DNA of 64,000 nt from CAISKJ01 sp046351555 (GTDB lineage Bacteria > Myxococcota_A > Polyangia > Polyangiales > Ga0077539). The position numbers and the translations under genes were made by a program. Below, piece by piece: positions 31,856-40,174 of this stretch. The notes under the pieces were generated by a model. That model searched no databases. It had not been told where the DNA came from and was given only the letters and a program-made list of their open reading frames with translations. Each line of letters starts with the position of its first letter. The stretch's first letter is position 1. The DNA is taken from contig JAXLYI010000050.1 of the NCBI GenBank assembly GCA_046351555.1, forward strand, positions 1 to 64,000, read 5' to 3'.

Positions 31856-32290
31856 TCAGACCGGGTAGACGCCGACCTCGACCCAGACGCCGGACGACTC
31901 GACGCCGACGATCTTCCCGGCCTTCGGGCGCGCGCCGGTGTTGTCGGTCTTGGCGACGGTGTTGTTGTCGACCGCGTAGCACCACGCGCCGATGTCCGCG
32001 GCGGTGATCTCGTCCGTCGACGTGCTGTTGGCGAAGAGGTAGGTGCCGCGCTCGACGCGCTCGCTGGAGATGTCCCCCGCGCTGCCGCCGCTGTTGTCGG
32101 CCATGACCTGGTTGACGCCGATGATCTTGAGCGAGGACGTCGCGCCGGCGTTGGTCATGTAGCCGGACGTGTTCATCGCGACCATGGCGCCCGCGGGCAC
32201 CTTCACGGCGGCCACGGGCAGGCGCTGCGCGATGAAGCCCTCGCTCTCGCCGAGGCGCTTGCGGTTCTTGTCTGCGGAGATCGCGGTCAT
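31856..32290 (-). CDS. Head decoration-like protein, 144 aa
   Basis: The protein starts MTAISADKNRKRLGESEG and is beta-rich: VPAGAMVAMNTSGYMTNAG, GTYLFANSTSTDEI, AWCYAVDNNTVAKTDN. Small beta proteins with this layout (DUF2190 or decoration type) lie between scaffold and major head genes in many Mu-like phages and stabilise the capsid. Confidence 0.65.
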   Translation of the reverse strand: MTAISADKNRKRLGESEGFIAQRLPVAAVKVPAGAMVAMNTSGYMTNAGATSSLKIIGVNQVMADNSGGSAGDISSERVERGTYLFANSTSTDEITAADIGAWCYAVDNNTVAKTDNTGARPKAGKIVGVESSGVWVEVGVYPV

Positions 32291-32296
32291 GGTGGT

Positions 32297-32782
32297 TCAG
32301 CCCTTCTTCTGCGCCTTCGCGCGGTGCTCGATGAACTCGGCTTCGGTGAGGCCCGCGGCGCGCGCCGCGTCCTTCTCGATCTGCGAGAGCGGCCCGGGCT
32401 CGCCGCCCTTGCCCTCGGCGGCGGGCGCCGGCTCGACGCGCGCGTGGGCCACGACGGGCAGGCGCGAGAGGTTGACGTCGAGCTGCTTCGCGGTGAGCGC
32501 CGCGAGGGTCGCCATGTAGTCGGCGTCGGCCTGCATCGCCTCGGTGAGCGCGCCGCGCCGGACGTGGCGCCCGAGCACCTCGGCGCGCTCGCGCTGGCGG
32601 TCGGACTCGTCGCGCTGCGCGAGGGCCGCGAGGGCCTCGTCGCGCTGGCGGGTGACCTCGGGGAGCTGGGCGGCGTGCTGCTTCAGCGTCGCGACGCCGG
32701 CGGCGAGCTCCTCGTCGGTCGAGACGCCCATCTGCGTGCGCAGGCCCGCGAGGTGCGCGGCCATCTTCTGCTGGTCGGTCAT
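32297..32782 (-). CDS. Probable separate scaffold product from internal start (Mu gpZ-like)
   Basis: An in-frame ATG at 32780-32782 (MTDQQKMAAHLAGL) has AAGGAA nine bases upstream, exactly where the peptidase domain ends and the helical scaffold begins. Mu and lambda make a separate scaffold from such an internal start. The 161-residue product would be the free scaffold protein. Use of this start is inferred. Confidence 0.5.
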   Translation of the reverse strand: MTDQQKMAAHLAGLRTQMGVSTDEELAAGVATLKQHAAQLPEVTRQRDEALAALAQRDESDRQRERAEVLGRHVRRGALTEAMQADADYMATLAALTAKQLDVNLSRLPVVAHARVEPAPAAEGKGGEPGPLSQIEKDAARAAGLTEAEFIEHRAKAQKKG

Positions 32783-33619
32783 GTCGGTGCGTTCCTTCGT
32801 GCGGGCGGCGGCCATCTCGGACGCCGCGGTGATGGCCTCGGCGAGCGTGCCGATCGCGTCGGCGAGCCCCGCCTCCACGGCCCTGGCGGCGTAGACCGTC
32901 GCCCCCTGGAGGGAGAGCACCTCGGCGGCCGGGCGGCTGCGCCGCTCCCCCACCCACGCCGCGAAGGCGTCGGCGAGCTCGTTCACGCGGCCGCGCACCC
33001 GCGCGACGCTGGCGTCCGTGATCGGCACGTCGGGGTGGGGGTCGGCCTTCAGGTTGCCCGAGCGGACGACGCGCACGTCGAGCCCCGCGTCGGCGTTGGC
33101 CTTCGTGCGGTCGACCACGCGGGCGATGACCCCCACGCTCCCGACGGCGCCGTCGGCGGTGACGGTGACCCGGTCGGCCGACGCCGCGAGGGCGTAGGCG
33201 GCGGACAGGGCGAGGGTCTCGGCGTGGGCCACGAGGGGCTTCCCCGCCTGGTCGGCGAGCTGCCGGAGCTGGCGCGCGGCGGCGAGGTTGCCGGCGGCGG
33301 CGCCGCCCGGGCTGTCGAGGCACAGGACGACGGCGCGGGTGCGCGGGTCGGCGAAGGCCTCCCGCGCGCGCTCGACGACGGAGTCGTAGCCGTCCCACCA
33401 CCAGCCGCCCCGCTGCTCGAGCGGGCCGATCACGTCGACGACGCCCACGTCGCCCACCAGGCGGAACCCGCAGGGCTCGTCCATCTCGGCGAGGAGCAGC
33501 TCGAGGAACGCCCGCGGGCGCTCGTCGTAGACCCGGGCCAGGTGCTCCTCGTCGAGCGCGAGCTCGCCGACGGCGGGGAAGGGGCGCGGGGTGGTCGGGC
33601 GGGCTTCGGTCGTCGGCAT
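32297..33619 (-). CDS. S49-type prohead protease fused to scaffold (Mu gpI-like)
   Basis: ATG at 33617-33619 gives 440 residues. Residues about 55-260 are an S49 (SppA-like) serine peptidase: CLDSPGGAAAGN, ETLALSAAYALAASAD with the likely nucleophile Ser, and RVVDRTKANADAG with the likely catalytic Lys. The rest is a helical, charged scaffold ending DAARAAGLTEAEFIEH. The enzyme cleaves scaffold during head maturation. A longer reading frame upstream overlaps the portal gene and is rejected. Confidence 0.85.
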   Translation of the reverse strand: MPTTEARPTTPRPFPAVGELALDEEHLARVYDERPRAFLELLLAEMDEPCGFRLVGDVGVVDVIGPLEQRGGWWWDGYDSVVERAREAFADPRTRAVVLCLDSPGGAAAGNLAAARQLRQLADQAGKPLVAHAETLALSAAYALAASADRVTVTADGAVGSVGVIARVVDRTKANADAGLDVRVVRSGNLKADPHPDVPITDASVARVRGRVNELADAFAAWVGERRSRPAAEVLSLQGATVYAARAVEAGLADAIGTLAEAITAASEMAAARTKERTDMTDQQKMAAHLAGLRTQMGVSTDEELAAGVATLKQHAAQLPEVTRQRDEALAALAQRDESDRQRERAEVLGRHVRRGALTEAMQADADYMATLAALTAKQLDVNLSRLPVVAHARVEPAPAAEGKGGEPGPLSQIEKDAARAAGLTEAEFIEHRAKAQKKG

Positions 33620-33630
33620 CGGTGGGGGTC

Positions 33631-34893
33631 TCAGCGGGTGGTGGCGCCGTCGCGCAGCGGGAGGCCGAAGCGGCGGGCGTAGGCGGCCTCGTCGAGCGCG
33701 ACGCCGCCCTCGCGCAGGGCCTTCAGCGCCGTCCCGGCGGTGTTCCAGGTGTTGGCGAGGCCGGCGAGGTCCTCCGCGAGCGGCACGACCGCGCGGGGCG
33801 CGAGGCGGGCGTCGCCGCGGCGGTAGCGCACCACCGGGCGGATCACCTGCGCGGTGAGCACGTCGGCCATGGACACGGCCCCGGCGCGGATGAGGTCGCC
33901 GGTGATGTCCCGCCCCGTCTTCGAACTCGCGTAGGTGCCCACGCCGTCGTGGACGCTCGTCATGTCCTGCCCGAGCAGGGCGAGGCGGAACGCGCGGCCC
34001 CCGCGCCCCATGATGAACTCGAAGATGCGGTAGGCGTCGGACTTCGCCTCGATCAGCTCGAGGTCGTAGCTCTCGGCCGGCGTCGCGCCCTGGGGGAGCG
34101 GCACGACGGCGTTGCGGCCCATCCCGCGGATCGAGCGGGCGAACGCCCTGCCGTCCTCGCTCTTGCGCGCGCCGCCGGGGAGCTTGGCCTTCCACACCGG
34201 GATGCCGTGCACCTCGCCCATGCGCGCGGCGTCGTTGGCCGCGTCGGCGTCGCGCCGGTACCACTCCGCGGTGCAGCGGATCGCGCCCCAGAGGTGCGGG
34301 GCCCGGGCGCTCATGGGCGCGTGGAGGATCCACTGGCCGTCGCCCGGCGTGACGGGGCGGCGCCCCTCGAACGCGGTGTGGACGTACCAGCGCCGCTCGG
34401 GCCGGTTGAACTCGGTCTGCGACACCGGCCATGGGTCGACCCGTGGCGCCTGGCGGCCCGCGTCCTCGTCCCACTCGTAATAGAGCTGGGCGAGGCTGAA
34501 CCCGCAGAGCACGGTGGCGCTCGCCATGTCGGCGCGCGCCGGGATGGGGAACATGCGCGGCAGCTCTTCGGTGAGCTCGGCCGCCAGCGCCGCGGCCTCG
34601 GCCGACGCGTCCGCGGGCTCCAGCCGCACCGGCTGCGAGGTGAGCCCGAGCAGCCGCTGTTGCAGCGCGCCGAAGCAATCGCTGTCGCGGGTGAGAAGGT
34701 CCGCGAGGAGCCCCGACCGCAGGAACTGCCCGTTGTCGTGGTCGTTGAGCGTGCGACGGATGGACAGCAACGTCGCGCCGTCGATCGGCGGCGGCTCCAC
34801 CGCGACCGCGGGCGCCTGGCCGCCGCCCACGTCGGGGCGCACGACGAGGCCCTTGAGCCAGCCGTAGAGGTCGAAGAGGAGGTTGTCAGCCAC
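33631..34893 (-). CDS. Portal protein (Mu gp29-like, DUF935 type)
   Basis: The 420-residue protein contains LLTRDSDCFGALQQRLLGL, FSLAQLYYEWDED, RRWYVHTAFEGRRP, a central PVWKAKLPGGARKSEDGRA block and AQVIRPVVRYRRGDARLAP, typical of DUF935 portals. The portal forms the dodecameric ring for DNA entry and exit. It overlaps the terminase gene by eight bases. Confidence 0.85.
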   Translation of the reverse strand: MADNLLFDLYGWLKGLVVRPDVGGGQAPAVAVEPPPIDGATLLSIRRTLNDHDNGQFLRSGLLADLLTRDSDCFGALQQRLLGLTSQPVRLEPADASAEAAALAAELTEELPRMFPIPARADMASATVLCGFSLAQLYYEWDEDAGRQAPRVDPWPVSQTEFNRPERRWYVHTAFEGRRPVTPGDGQWILHAPMSARAPHLWGAIRCTAEWYRRDADAANDAARMGEVHGIPVWKAKLPGGARKSEDGRAFARSIRGMGRNAVVPLPQGATPAESYDLELIEAKSDAYRIFEFIMGRGGRAFRLALLGQDMTSVHDGVGTYASSKTGRDITGDLIRAGAVSMADVLTAQVIRPVVRYRRGDARLAPRAVVPLAEDLAGLANTWNTAGTALKALREGGVALDEAAYARRFGLPLRDGATTR

Positions 34894-36397
34894 GTCGCGT
34901 CACCCCGAACCCGAAGCCGTCGTCGCCCCCGCCGTCGCCCCCGTCGTCGTCCCGGTCGCCGTCGCCGCGGCGGCCCCACGGGCGCGCGCCCTCGGCGCGG
35001 GGCGTGGCCTTCTCGTTGCGGAAGAGCTCCTCCCACCACGCGGCCTCCGCGGGGGCGCGGCCGGCGAGCTCGGCGAAGGCGTCGGAGGTCGCGTCGACCT
35101 GGTCGTCGTGCGGCCCGTCGGGGAAGGCGAAGTGCTCGCCCACGTAGCCGGGCGTCCAGACGCCCCGCACGAGCGCGAACTGCCGGTGCGTCACCTGCGC
35201 CGAGTGCGGCGAGGCGCGGAGCACCTTCTCGCCCGTCGGCCGGCGCGAGCGGAGGCGGTAGCCGGCGAGCAGGCGCGCGTACTGCTCGACCTGCGCGACG
35301 CCAGCCTGCCCGGGGTCCTGGGGGATGCAGACGCCCACGTCGGGGCCGTCCATCTGCGCGGTGGCGAGCACCCGCCGCTCCCCGTCGCCGGGGGTGGCGC
35401 GGAACCACTGCACGTCGGCGACGACCCACGGCCGCGGGAGCGACGGCGCGTGGATGAGCAGCACGCCCGCCCACGGGTCGCCCTTCAGCGAGCCGCCGAA
35501 GTCCCACGCCCGGATCGCCGCGCGCCAGAGGTCGAACGGGGGCACCTCGTCGAGGTAGGCCCAGTCCTCCTTGGCGAAGTACTTCCCCTCGCCGGGCGTC
35601 ACGTCCCAGTCGCCGGCGAGCAGTTGCGCCCGCGTGACGGGGTCCAGCGCCATGAGCTGCGCGCGGTACTCGCGCCCGAGGTGCGGGTTGTCCGCGAGCG
35701 TGGCGTTGACGAAGGTGCGCGACAGCGCCCACTCGGTGCCCTCGTCGACCTCGTGGCCGTCGGGGTCGTACCAGCGGAGCTCGCACGGCAGCGCGGGCCG
35801 GACCTTCGACGGCCGATCCTTCGTGGGCTTCGACAGCCAGGCGGCCCAGCGGTGCTTGACCCACTCGTGGCCGGGGCCGCCGGGGTTGCTCGTCGAGCGG
35901 ATGCGGATCGGCAGGCCCGCGCTCGAGCGCGCGCGGCTGGTGAGGTAGCGGTACTGCGACTCCGAGAAGTGCGTCAGCTCGTCGAAGCCGATGAAGCACC
36001 ACTCGGTGCCCTGGTAGCGCAGCGCGTCGGCGTCGGTCTCGCAGTAGCCGAACGCGACGATGGCGCCCGAGGGGAACGTCCACTCGTGGCGGGTCTCGTG
36101 GTAGACGCCGCCGAGGCGCGGGTACAGCTCCCGCGAGCGCGCGATCAGCGTCCGCTCGAGCTCCGGGAACGACCGGCGCAGGAGCAGCGCGCGGAACGCG
36201 CCGTCGCCGATCCAGCGCAGCGGCGCGACGAGGAGGAAGTCGGTCTTCCCGCCGCCGGCCGCGCCGCCGTAGAGCAGCTCGTAGGCGTCGGAGCGGAGCG
36301 CACGCTCCTGCGCGGGCAGCGGGCGCCACGCGCGCGTGGTCTCGGAAGCCTTCGGCCCCGCGGGGGCCTGGCCGGAGCGGAAGCGCGCGCCCTCCAT
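34886..36397 (-). CDS. Terminase large subunit
   Basis: The 503-residue protein has an ATPase domain with Walker A GGAAGGGKT near residue 50 and Walker B WCFIGFDE near residue 137, followed by the coupling STSNPGGPGHEW. The nuclease domain is in the C-terminal half (RAWDFGGSLKGDPWAGVL with the first acidic residue, then PQDPGQAGVAQVEQYARLL). The end is Gly/Asp-rich. It packages DNA into heads with the small subunit encoded just upstream. Confidence 0.92.
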   Translation of the reverse strand: MEGARFRSGQAPAGPKASETTRAWRPLPAQERALRSDAYELLYGGAAGGGKTDFLLVAPLRWIGDGAFRALLLRRSFPELERTLIARSRELYPRLGGVYHETRHEWTFPSGAIVAFGYCETDADALRYQGTEWCFIGFDELTHFSESQYRYLTSRARSSAGLPIRIRSTSNPGGPGHEWVKHRWAAWLSKPTKDRPSKVRPALPCELRWYDPDGHEVDEGTEWALSRTFVNATLADNPHLGREYRAQLMALDPVTRAQLLAGDWDVTPGEGKYFAKEDWAYLDEVPPFDLWRAAIRAWDFGGSLKGDPWAGVLLIHAPSLPRPWVVADVQWFRATPGDGERRVLATAQMDGPDVGVCIPQDPGQAGVAQVEQYARLLAGYRLRSRRPTGEKVLRASPHSAQVTHRQFALVRGVWTPGYVGEHFAFPDGPHDDQVDATSDAFAELAGRAPAEAAWWEELFRNEKATPRAEGARPWGRRGDGDRDDDGGDGGGDDGFGFGVTRRG

Positions 36398-36403
36398 TGC
36401 AGT

Positions 36404-36958
36404 TCAGCCCTTCGGCGCCGCGGGTGCGAGGGGGTGCGCCGCGGCGGCGCCGCCGTTGTCCTCGCTGGGGAGGTAGACGGCGACGGCCGCGACCGGCGCG
36501 CCGCCCGAGGTGTGGTCGTGCGAGAGCTTCTTCGGCGCGACGGCGCCGTTGAGCTCGGCGATGCGCCACGCGGCCGTGGCCATCGTGCGCAGGTCGGGGT
36601 CGTCGACGATCTGCGCGCCGTCCTTGGTCGGCACGATCGTCTTCGCGCTCGACGCGCGGTCGTAGATGTCGAGGAGCATCGACTCGGCGCGCGCGCGGAC
36701 GGCAGGGAGCTCCACCGGCGCGGCCTTCCCGAAGCCCTTCTTGACGAGGGCGAGGTAGCGCCGCGCGGTTCGCAGGCACACGCCGAACTTCTCCGCGGTG
36801 AGCTGCTGGATCCGGTGCTCGGGCTTCGCCTCGAGGTAGAGCTGCCGGACGTACTCCAGCCGCTCGCGCGGGATCTTCCGGGGCGGCGCGGGGGCCTCGC
36901 CGCCGCCCCCGGGGGGTTCCACAGGGACAGTTGCGGACACTTCGTCGCCCGAGCTCAC
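36404..36958 (-). CDS. Terminase small subunit-like protein
   Basis: After a Pro/Gly-rich start the 184-residue protein has an HTH-like block (QQLTAEKFGVCLRTARRYLA) and a helical middle (RARAESMLLDIYDRASSAKT). It ends seven bases before the large terminase gene. This matches small terminases that recognise the packaging site. Confidence 0.7.
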   Translation of the reverse strand: MSSGDEVSATVPVEPPGGGGEAPAPPRKIPRERLEYVRQLYLEAKPEHRIQQLTAEKFGVCLRTARRYLALVKKGFGKAAPVELPAVRARAESMLLDIYDRASSAKTIVPTKDGAQIVDDPDLRTMATAAWRIAELNGAVAPKKLSHDHTSGGAPVAAVAVYLPSEDNGGAAAAHPLAPAAPKG

Positions 36959-36972
36959 CGGCGGCCCCGGCG

Positions 36973-37326
36973 TCAGGAGTCGAGGTCGGCGAGCGCCGCG
37001 GCGCGGGCGATGGCCTTGTCGGCCGACGCCTGGCGGCCCGACAGGCGGAGCTGGGGCACGAGGGCCGCGAGGGCCTGCACCTCCAGCGCGGCGACCGCGC
37101 GCTCGGCGAGCGCGACGGGGCCCTCGTGGAGCCGCATGGCCAGGCGCTCGTTCTCGGCGTTGAGGCGGTCGTAGCGGTCGAGCGCGTCGACCAGCCGGGC
37201 GCGCAGGGCCTCGGGCGAGTCGTCGGCCGGGGGCGCGGCGTCGGCCGGCGGCGACGGCGCGGCGTCGGCGGGCGCGGGGGTGTTGGCCTCGGGGGCGCTC
37301 TCGGGGGCGTCGGGCTTCTTCGGCAT
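36973..37326 (-). CDS. Hypothetical late protein with coiled coil, 117 aa
   Basis: The first 35 residues are Ala/Pro/Asp-rich; the rest is a probable coiled coil (LRARLVDALDRYDRLNAENE) with a helical end. It lies just upstream of the small terminase gene. Possibly a packaging or head accessory. No family recognised. Confidence 0.55.
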   Translation of the reverse strand: MPKKPDAPESAPEANTPAPADAAPSPPADAAPPADDSPEALRARLVDALDRYDRLNAENERLAMRLHEGPVALAERAVAALEVQALAALVPQLRLSGRQASADKAIARAAALADLDS

Positions 37327-37328
37327 GG

Positions 37329-37487
37329 TTACGAGCGGGGCCTTTCCGCGGCGGGCGCCGCGAGGAGCGAGCGGAGGTCGGGGTGGACGACGGGGGCGCC
37401 CTCGGCGCGAGGGACCGACACGCGGCCGTCGCGGTGCAGCTCGAAGAGCAGGGCGCCCCGCGTCAGCAGCGCGCGGGGGCGGTTCAT
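37329..37487 (-). CDS. Small late protein, 52 aa
   Basis: ATG at 37485-37487 opens MNRPRALLTRGALLFELHRD; the product ends AAPAAERPRS and stops two bases before the next ATG. GC-ending codons and tight packing support coding. Function unknown. Confidence 0.45.
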   Translation of the reverse strand: MNRPRALLTRGALLFELHRDGRVSVPRAEGAPVVHPDLRSLLAAPAAERPRS

Positions 37488-37618
37488 TGGGGAGTAGGTG
37501 GGCTATGGTCGGGTCGCGGCGTGCGACGGAGAGGTTGTGACCCGCGGTTCCGACAGCCCTGGCAGGCGCACGCCCTCGCGGGGGTGCGGCTGCCAGGATG
37601 GTCGAGCCCGGGCGCTCG

Positions 37619-37894
37619 CTACGCGGCCGCGCGGGCGCGGGCCACGTCGTTGGCGGGTGCGGTGCTGCGGCGCACGAACGCTTCGAAGCTCGCCGCGACC
37701 ACGTCGTAGCGCGGGCGGCCGCGCCCGCCGTTGCGAACCTTCGAGACCTCCGGGACGCGCGGCGCGGCGGAGGTCTCGCCCCGCGCGACGCGGCCGCGGT
37801 GGGCCTCCCACGCGTTGAACCACGCCGCCACGTACGTGCGGGCGGTGCGGTCGCACCACCCCATACGCCGCGCGACTGCGTCGACGGTCATCAT
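37619..37894 (-). CDS. HTH protein at head of packaging operon, 91 aa
   Basis: The chosen start (ATG at 37892-37894) begins MMTVDAVARRMGWCDRTART, a helix-turn-helix that covers most of the first 35 residues. A basic segment follows (KVRNGGRGRPRYDVV). A longer form from a TTG at 38017 would include the AT-rich promoter-like stretch. It may be a late regulator or part of the terminase machinery. Confidence 0.5.
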   Translation of the reverse strand: MMTVDAVARRMGWCDRTARTYVAAWFNAWEAHRGRVARGETSAAPRVPEVSKVRNGGRGRPRYDVVAASFEAFVRRSTAPANDVARARAAA

Positions 37895-37982
37895 GCGGTT
37901 GCTGTCCCCAGCCCCCGGCGACGGGGGCGTCCGTTGTGATGTGGCCGACACCGCGTCCGCAAGACGCAATTCGGCCGGTGCG

Positions 37983-38017
37983 ATTCGGATCTTTTCTTGC
38001 CGAAAATGCTGCGTCAA
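37983..38017 (-). promoter_or_regulatory. Candidate promoter of packaging/late operon
   Basis: This is one of the few AT-rich patches in the late region. On the minus strand TTGACG (38012-38017) is followed after 17 bases by AAAGAT. It lies between the 251-aa protein gene and the first HTH gene of the packaging operon. Support is from composition and a moderate motif match. Confidence 0.35.
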
Positions 38018-38068
38018 ACCCTATCGCACGATTTCGCGCAACCGCCTTCTGCGAAGGCCCCCGGCGCG

Positions 38069-38824
38069 TCAGGCCGCGCGCGCCTCGCCCGAGCGGGCCC
38101 ACGCCTCGAGCGCGGCGCGCAGGACGTCGCCGCCCCACGCGGCGCGCTCGGCCGAGGGCGGCGGCTGCGAGGGGTCGCGCCTCGGCCGACCCGGGCGGCC
38201 CGGGCCCGCCACGAGCTCCCACGCGGCGCGCAGGGCCGGGGGCGCGAGCTCGTCGGCGACGACGATCGCGGCCTCGTCCCACGTCGACCTCGGCGAGCAG
38301 CGGCGCCCGAGCGCGCGCAGGGCCGCGCGGTGGGCCGGATCGAGCGCGGCGAGGCGCGCGGCGAGCGCCCGCGCGTGGGGCCAGTCGACGTCGTCGACGG
38401 CGAGGCCCGCGCCCTCCTCGCAGTGGCGTACGAGCTCGTCGACGAAGGTGGAGCGCATCCCCGCGCCGGCGTCCGTCGTGGGGGCGACGACGACGTCCCA
38501 CAGGTGCCGCGTCTGCTCGTCGGTGGCGTCGCGCGTGGCGGAGCCCTGGCCCAACCAGCCCGCGAGCGCGGAGCGCGGGCGCGCCGGGCCCGCGCGGCGG
38601 CCGGCGCGCTCCTCCGCGTCCCACCGGAGCGCGAGCTCGACGTCCGCGATCGTGAGGGAGAGCGCCGCGTCGAGCGCGGGCGAGGGGGCGGGCGCGCCGT
38701 CGGCGCGCCAGGTGGTCCCGCAGCGGGTGCAGGTGGAAGCCTCGCCGAGTTCGACGGCGAGGCGCGAGTGGGGGATGCAGCACTCCGGCACGTGCCCCGG
38801 GCCGGCGCGATGAACAGGCAGCAT
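38069..38824 (-). CDS. Phage protein with N-terminal zinc site, 251 aa
   Basis: The preferred ATG at 38822-38824 begins MLPVHRAGPGHVPECCIPHS; GTGAGG lies eight bases upstream. CC...H followed by CTRCG makes a small zinc site within the first 40 residues. The remainder is helical with DDVDWPHARALAARLAALD and similar Ala/Arg/Asp-rich sequence. It lies between the replication gene and the packaging genes. Function unknown. Confidence 0.55.
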   Translation of the reverse strand: MLPVHRAGPGHVPECCIPHSRLAVELGEASTCTRCGTTWRADGAPAPSPALDAALSLTIADVELALRWDAEERAGRRAGPARPRSALAGWLGQGSATRDATDEQTRHLWDVVVAPTTDAGAGMRSTFVDELVRHCEEGAGLAVDDVDWPHARALAARLAALDPAHRAALRALGRRCSPRSTWDEAAIVVADELAPPALRAAWELVAGPGRPGRPRRDPSQPPPSAERAAWGGDVLRAALEAWARSGEARAA

Positions 38825-38897
38825 GTGGCGAGCCTCACACGGGAGAGCTCCACCGTCTATCGCGCGCCGCGTCACGTGGGACAGCGTACGTCGCGCG

Positions 38898-38917
38898 TGT
38901 AGTTCGGTGCCGAACTA
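38898..38917. repeat. Palindrome GTAGTTCGGTGCCGAACTAC, proximal copy
   Basis: Two nine-base arms surround a two-base centre, and the sequence overlaps the stop codon of the replication gene. The inner 14 bases are repeated at 17619-17632 near the other end of the late operon. No T-run follows. It could be a protein-binding site or an mRNA 3'-end hairpin. Confidence 0.55.
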
Positions 38918-40174
38918 CTTCGGCGGCGGGTCGTTACCAGAAGCCGCGGACGGCGGCGAGTGCGGCGGCTCCGCGCGCACGGGGGCGGCGAGCCGCGCGT
39001 TCATGCTCGTGATCTTGTCCGCGAGGCGCGGGTTCATCGTCGCCGCCGGCGCGACGGGAGCGGGCGGCGGGCCGACGCGGTTGGACGTGGCCTCGCGCGC
39101 GTTGGTCGGCAGCCCGAGCGAGCCCTGCGCGTGGCGGGACGCGGCGGCCTTCGCGGCGGCCTCGCGGTTCATTTCGACGGCGCGGTCGACCCTGTTGAAC
39201 CACGACCCGAGGAGCTTCGGGCTCAACACCAGGAGCTGGACGTCGGTGGTCTCGCGGTCGTCCTGCCCGAGCAGCTCGCCGGCGGCCGCGAGGCGCGCCA
39301 TCTCCACCAGGTGCTCCCGCGTGGCGCCCATCTCGGTGAGCATCGCGGCGAACCGCTCGCCGATCTCCCGGGGCGTGCCCCGCACACCGATCCGGCGCTT
39401 GCTCCCGCCGCCGAGGAAGCCGGCCACGTCCGACCACACGAGTCCCGGGGCGGTGGCACCCCCCTCCCCCCCGGGGGGGTGCGTGACGCTGTGACGTGCG
39501 TCACCAACGCGAGCGTCACCGGGAGGGGGGGGGAGGGGGGGTCGCGCGGTAGCAGGGACGTCCGTCTCCCCTGCTTTCTCCGGAGAAGAAGAGGAGGATG
39601 AAGAACTAACTTCGTCTTCTTCTTCATTCTCCAGAGGGCGGCCGGTGACACGGTCACCGACGGGGGGTTGAGCGTCACCGACCCCCGGGGGTCGAGCGTC
39701 ACCAGACCCGGGGGGGCGAACGTCACCGATCCCCCCGGGGGGGGCGGACGGCTTCGTCTTCGCGCGGTTCTTCGCCGACGAGGCGCGGCTCTGGGCGCGC
39801 TTGCGCTCGATGCGGGCCTCGTCGTCGAGCGCCGCCAGCTCCGCGAGGCGCGCCACGCGGGCGCGGTCGACCGACGTGGGGCGCAGCTCGACCCGGGCCC
39901 ACCGGCCGCCGTCCATGTGCACGTGGGCGAGGCCCGCGGGGGCCCACTCGTCGACGAGCAGCCGCTCCAGCACCGCGCGCGAGTCGCGCGCGAGCAGCTC
40001 CCCGCGGTGGCGGGCGACGAGGAGCAGCGCGTCGACGGCGTCGCCGCCGTCGTCGGCCGCGAACGACTGCGTCTCGCCCTTGCGGTAGAGGGCGCGCAGG
40101 ACGAGCTGGCCCACCGTCGAGAGCCGCTGGTACTCGCGGGCGTCGCAGAGCACGGCCGGTGCGCGGGGGATCAT
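38915..40174 (-). CDS. Phage replication initiation protein with internal origin, unit 2
   Basis: ATG at 40172-40174 follows GGGAGG and overlaps the preceding stop. The 419-residue protein has a conserved N-terminal domain (residues 1-125: REYQRLSTVGQLVLRALYRK, RWARVELRPTSVDRARV). A repeat region (GDARPPGVGDAQPPVGD) and an acidic/Ser tract (EEEDEVSSSS) follow. The C-terminal domain around WSDVAGFLGGGSKRRIGVRG to LLGSWFNRVDRAVEMNRE resembles the C-terminal region of phage replisome organisers. Lambda O has the same plan, with the origin inside the gene. Confidence 0.65.
   Translation of the reverse strand: MIPRAPAVLCDAREYQRLSTVGQLVLRALYRKGETQSFAADDGGDAVDALLLVARHRGELLARDSRAVLERLLVDEWAPAGLAHVHMDGGRWARVELRPTSVDRARVARLAELAALDDEARIERKRAQSRASSAKNRAKTKPSAPPGGIGDVRPPGSGDARPPGVGDAQPPVGDRVTGRPLENEEEDEVSSSSSSSSPEKAGETDVPATARPPLPPPPGDARVGDARHSVTHPPGGEGGATAPGLVWSDVAGFLGGGSKRRIGVRGTPREIGERFAAMLTEMGATREHLVEMARLAAAGELLGQDDRETTDVQLLVLSPKLLGSWFNRVDRAVEMNREAAAKAAASRHAQGSLGLPTNAREATSNRVGPPPAPVAPAATMNPRLADKITSMNARLAAPVRAEPPHSPPSAASGNDPPPK
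39498..39744. other. Candidate lambda-like replication origin inside initiator gene
   Basis: Repeats of GCGTCACCGA plus a C-run/G-run palindrome start at 39671, 39695 and 39719 (24-bp period), with a divergent copy near 39651. Two more GCGTCACC units lie at 39498-39505 and 39513-39520. Between them, 39584-39630 is only about 38% G+C by my count (18 of 47), an exceptional dip in this window. Iterons next to an AT-rich stretch inside the initiator gene is the layout of lambda ori. Very long G and C runs flank the array. Confidence 0.65.

Noticed and set aside
38898..38917. An intrinsic transcription terminator after the replication gene.
   Set aside because: The palindrome is strong but no T-run follows on either strand, and a copy of its core lies inside the late region, so it is listed only as a repeated palindrome.
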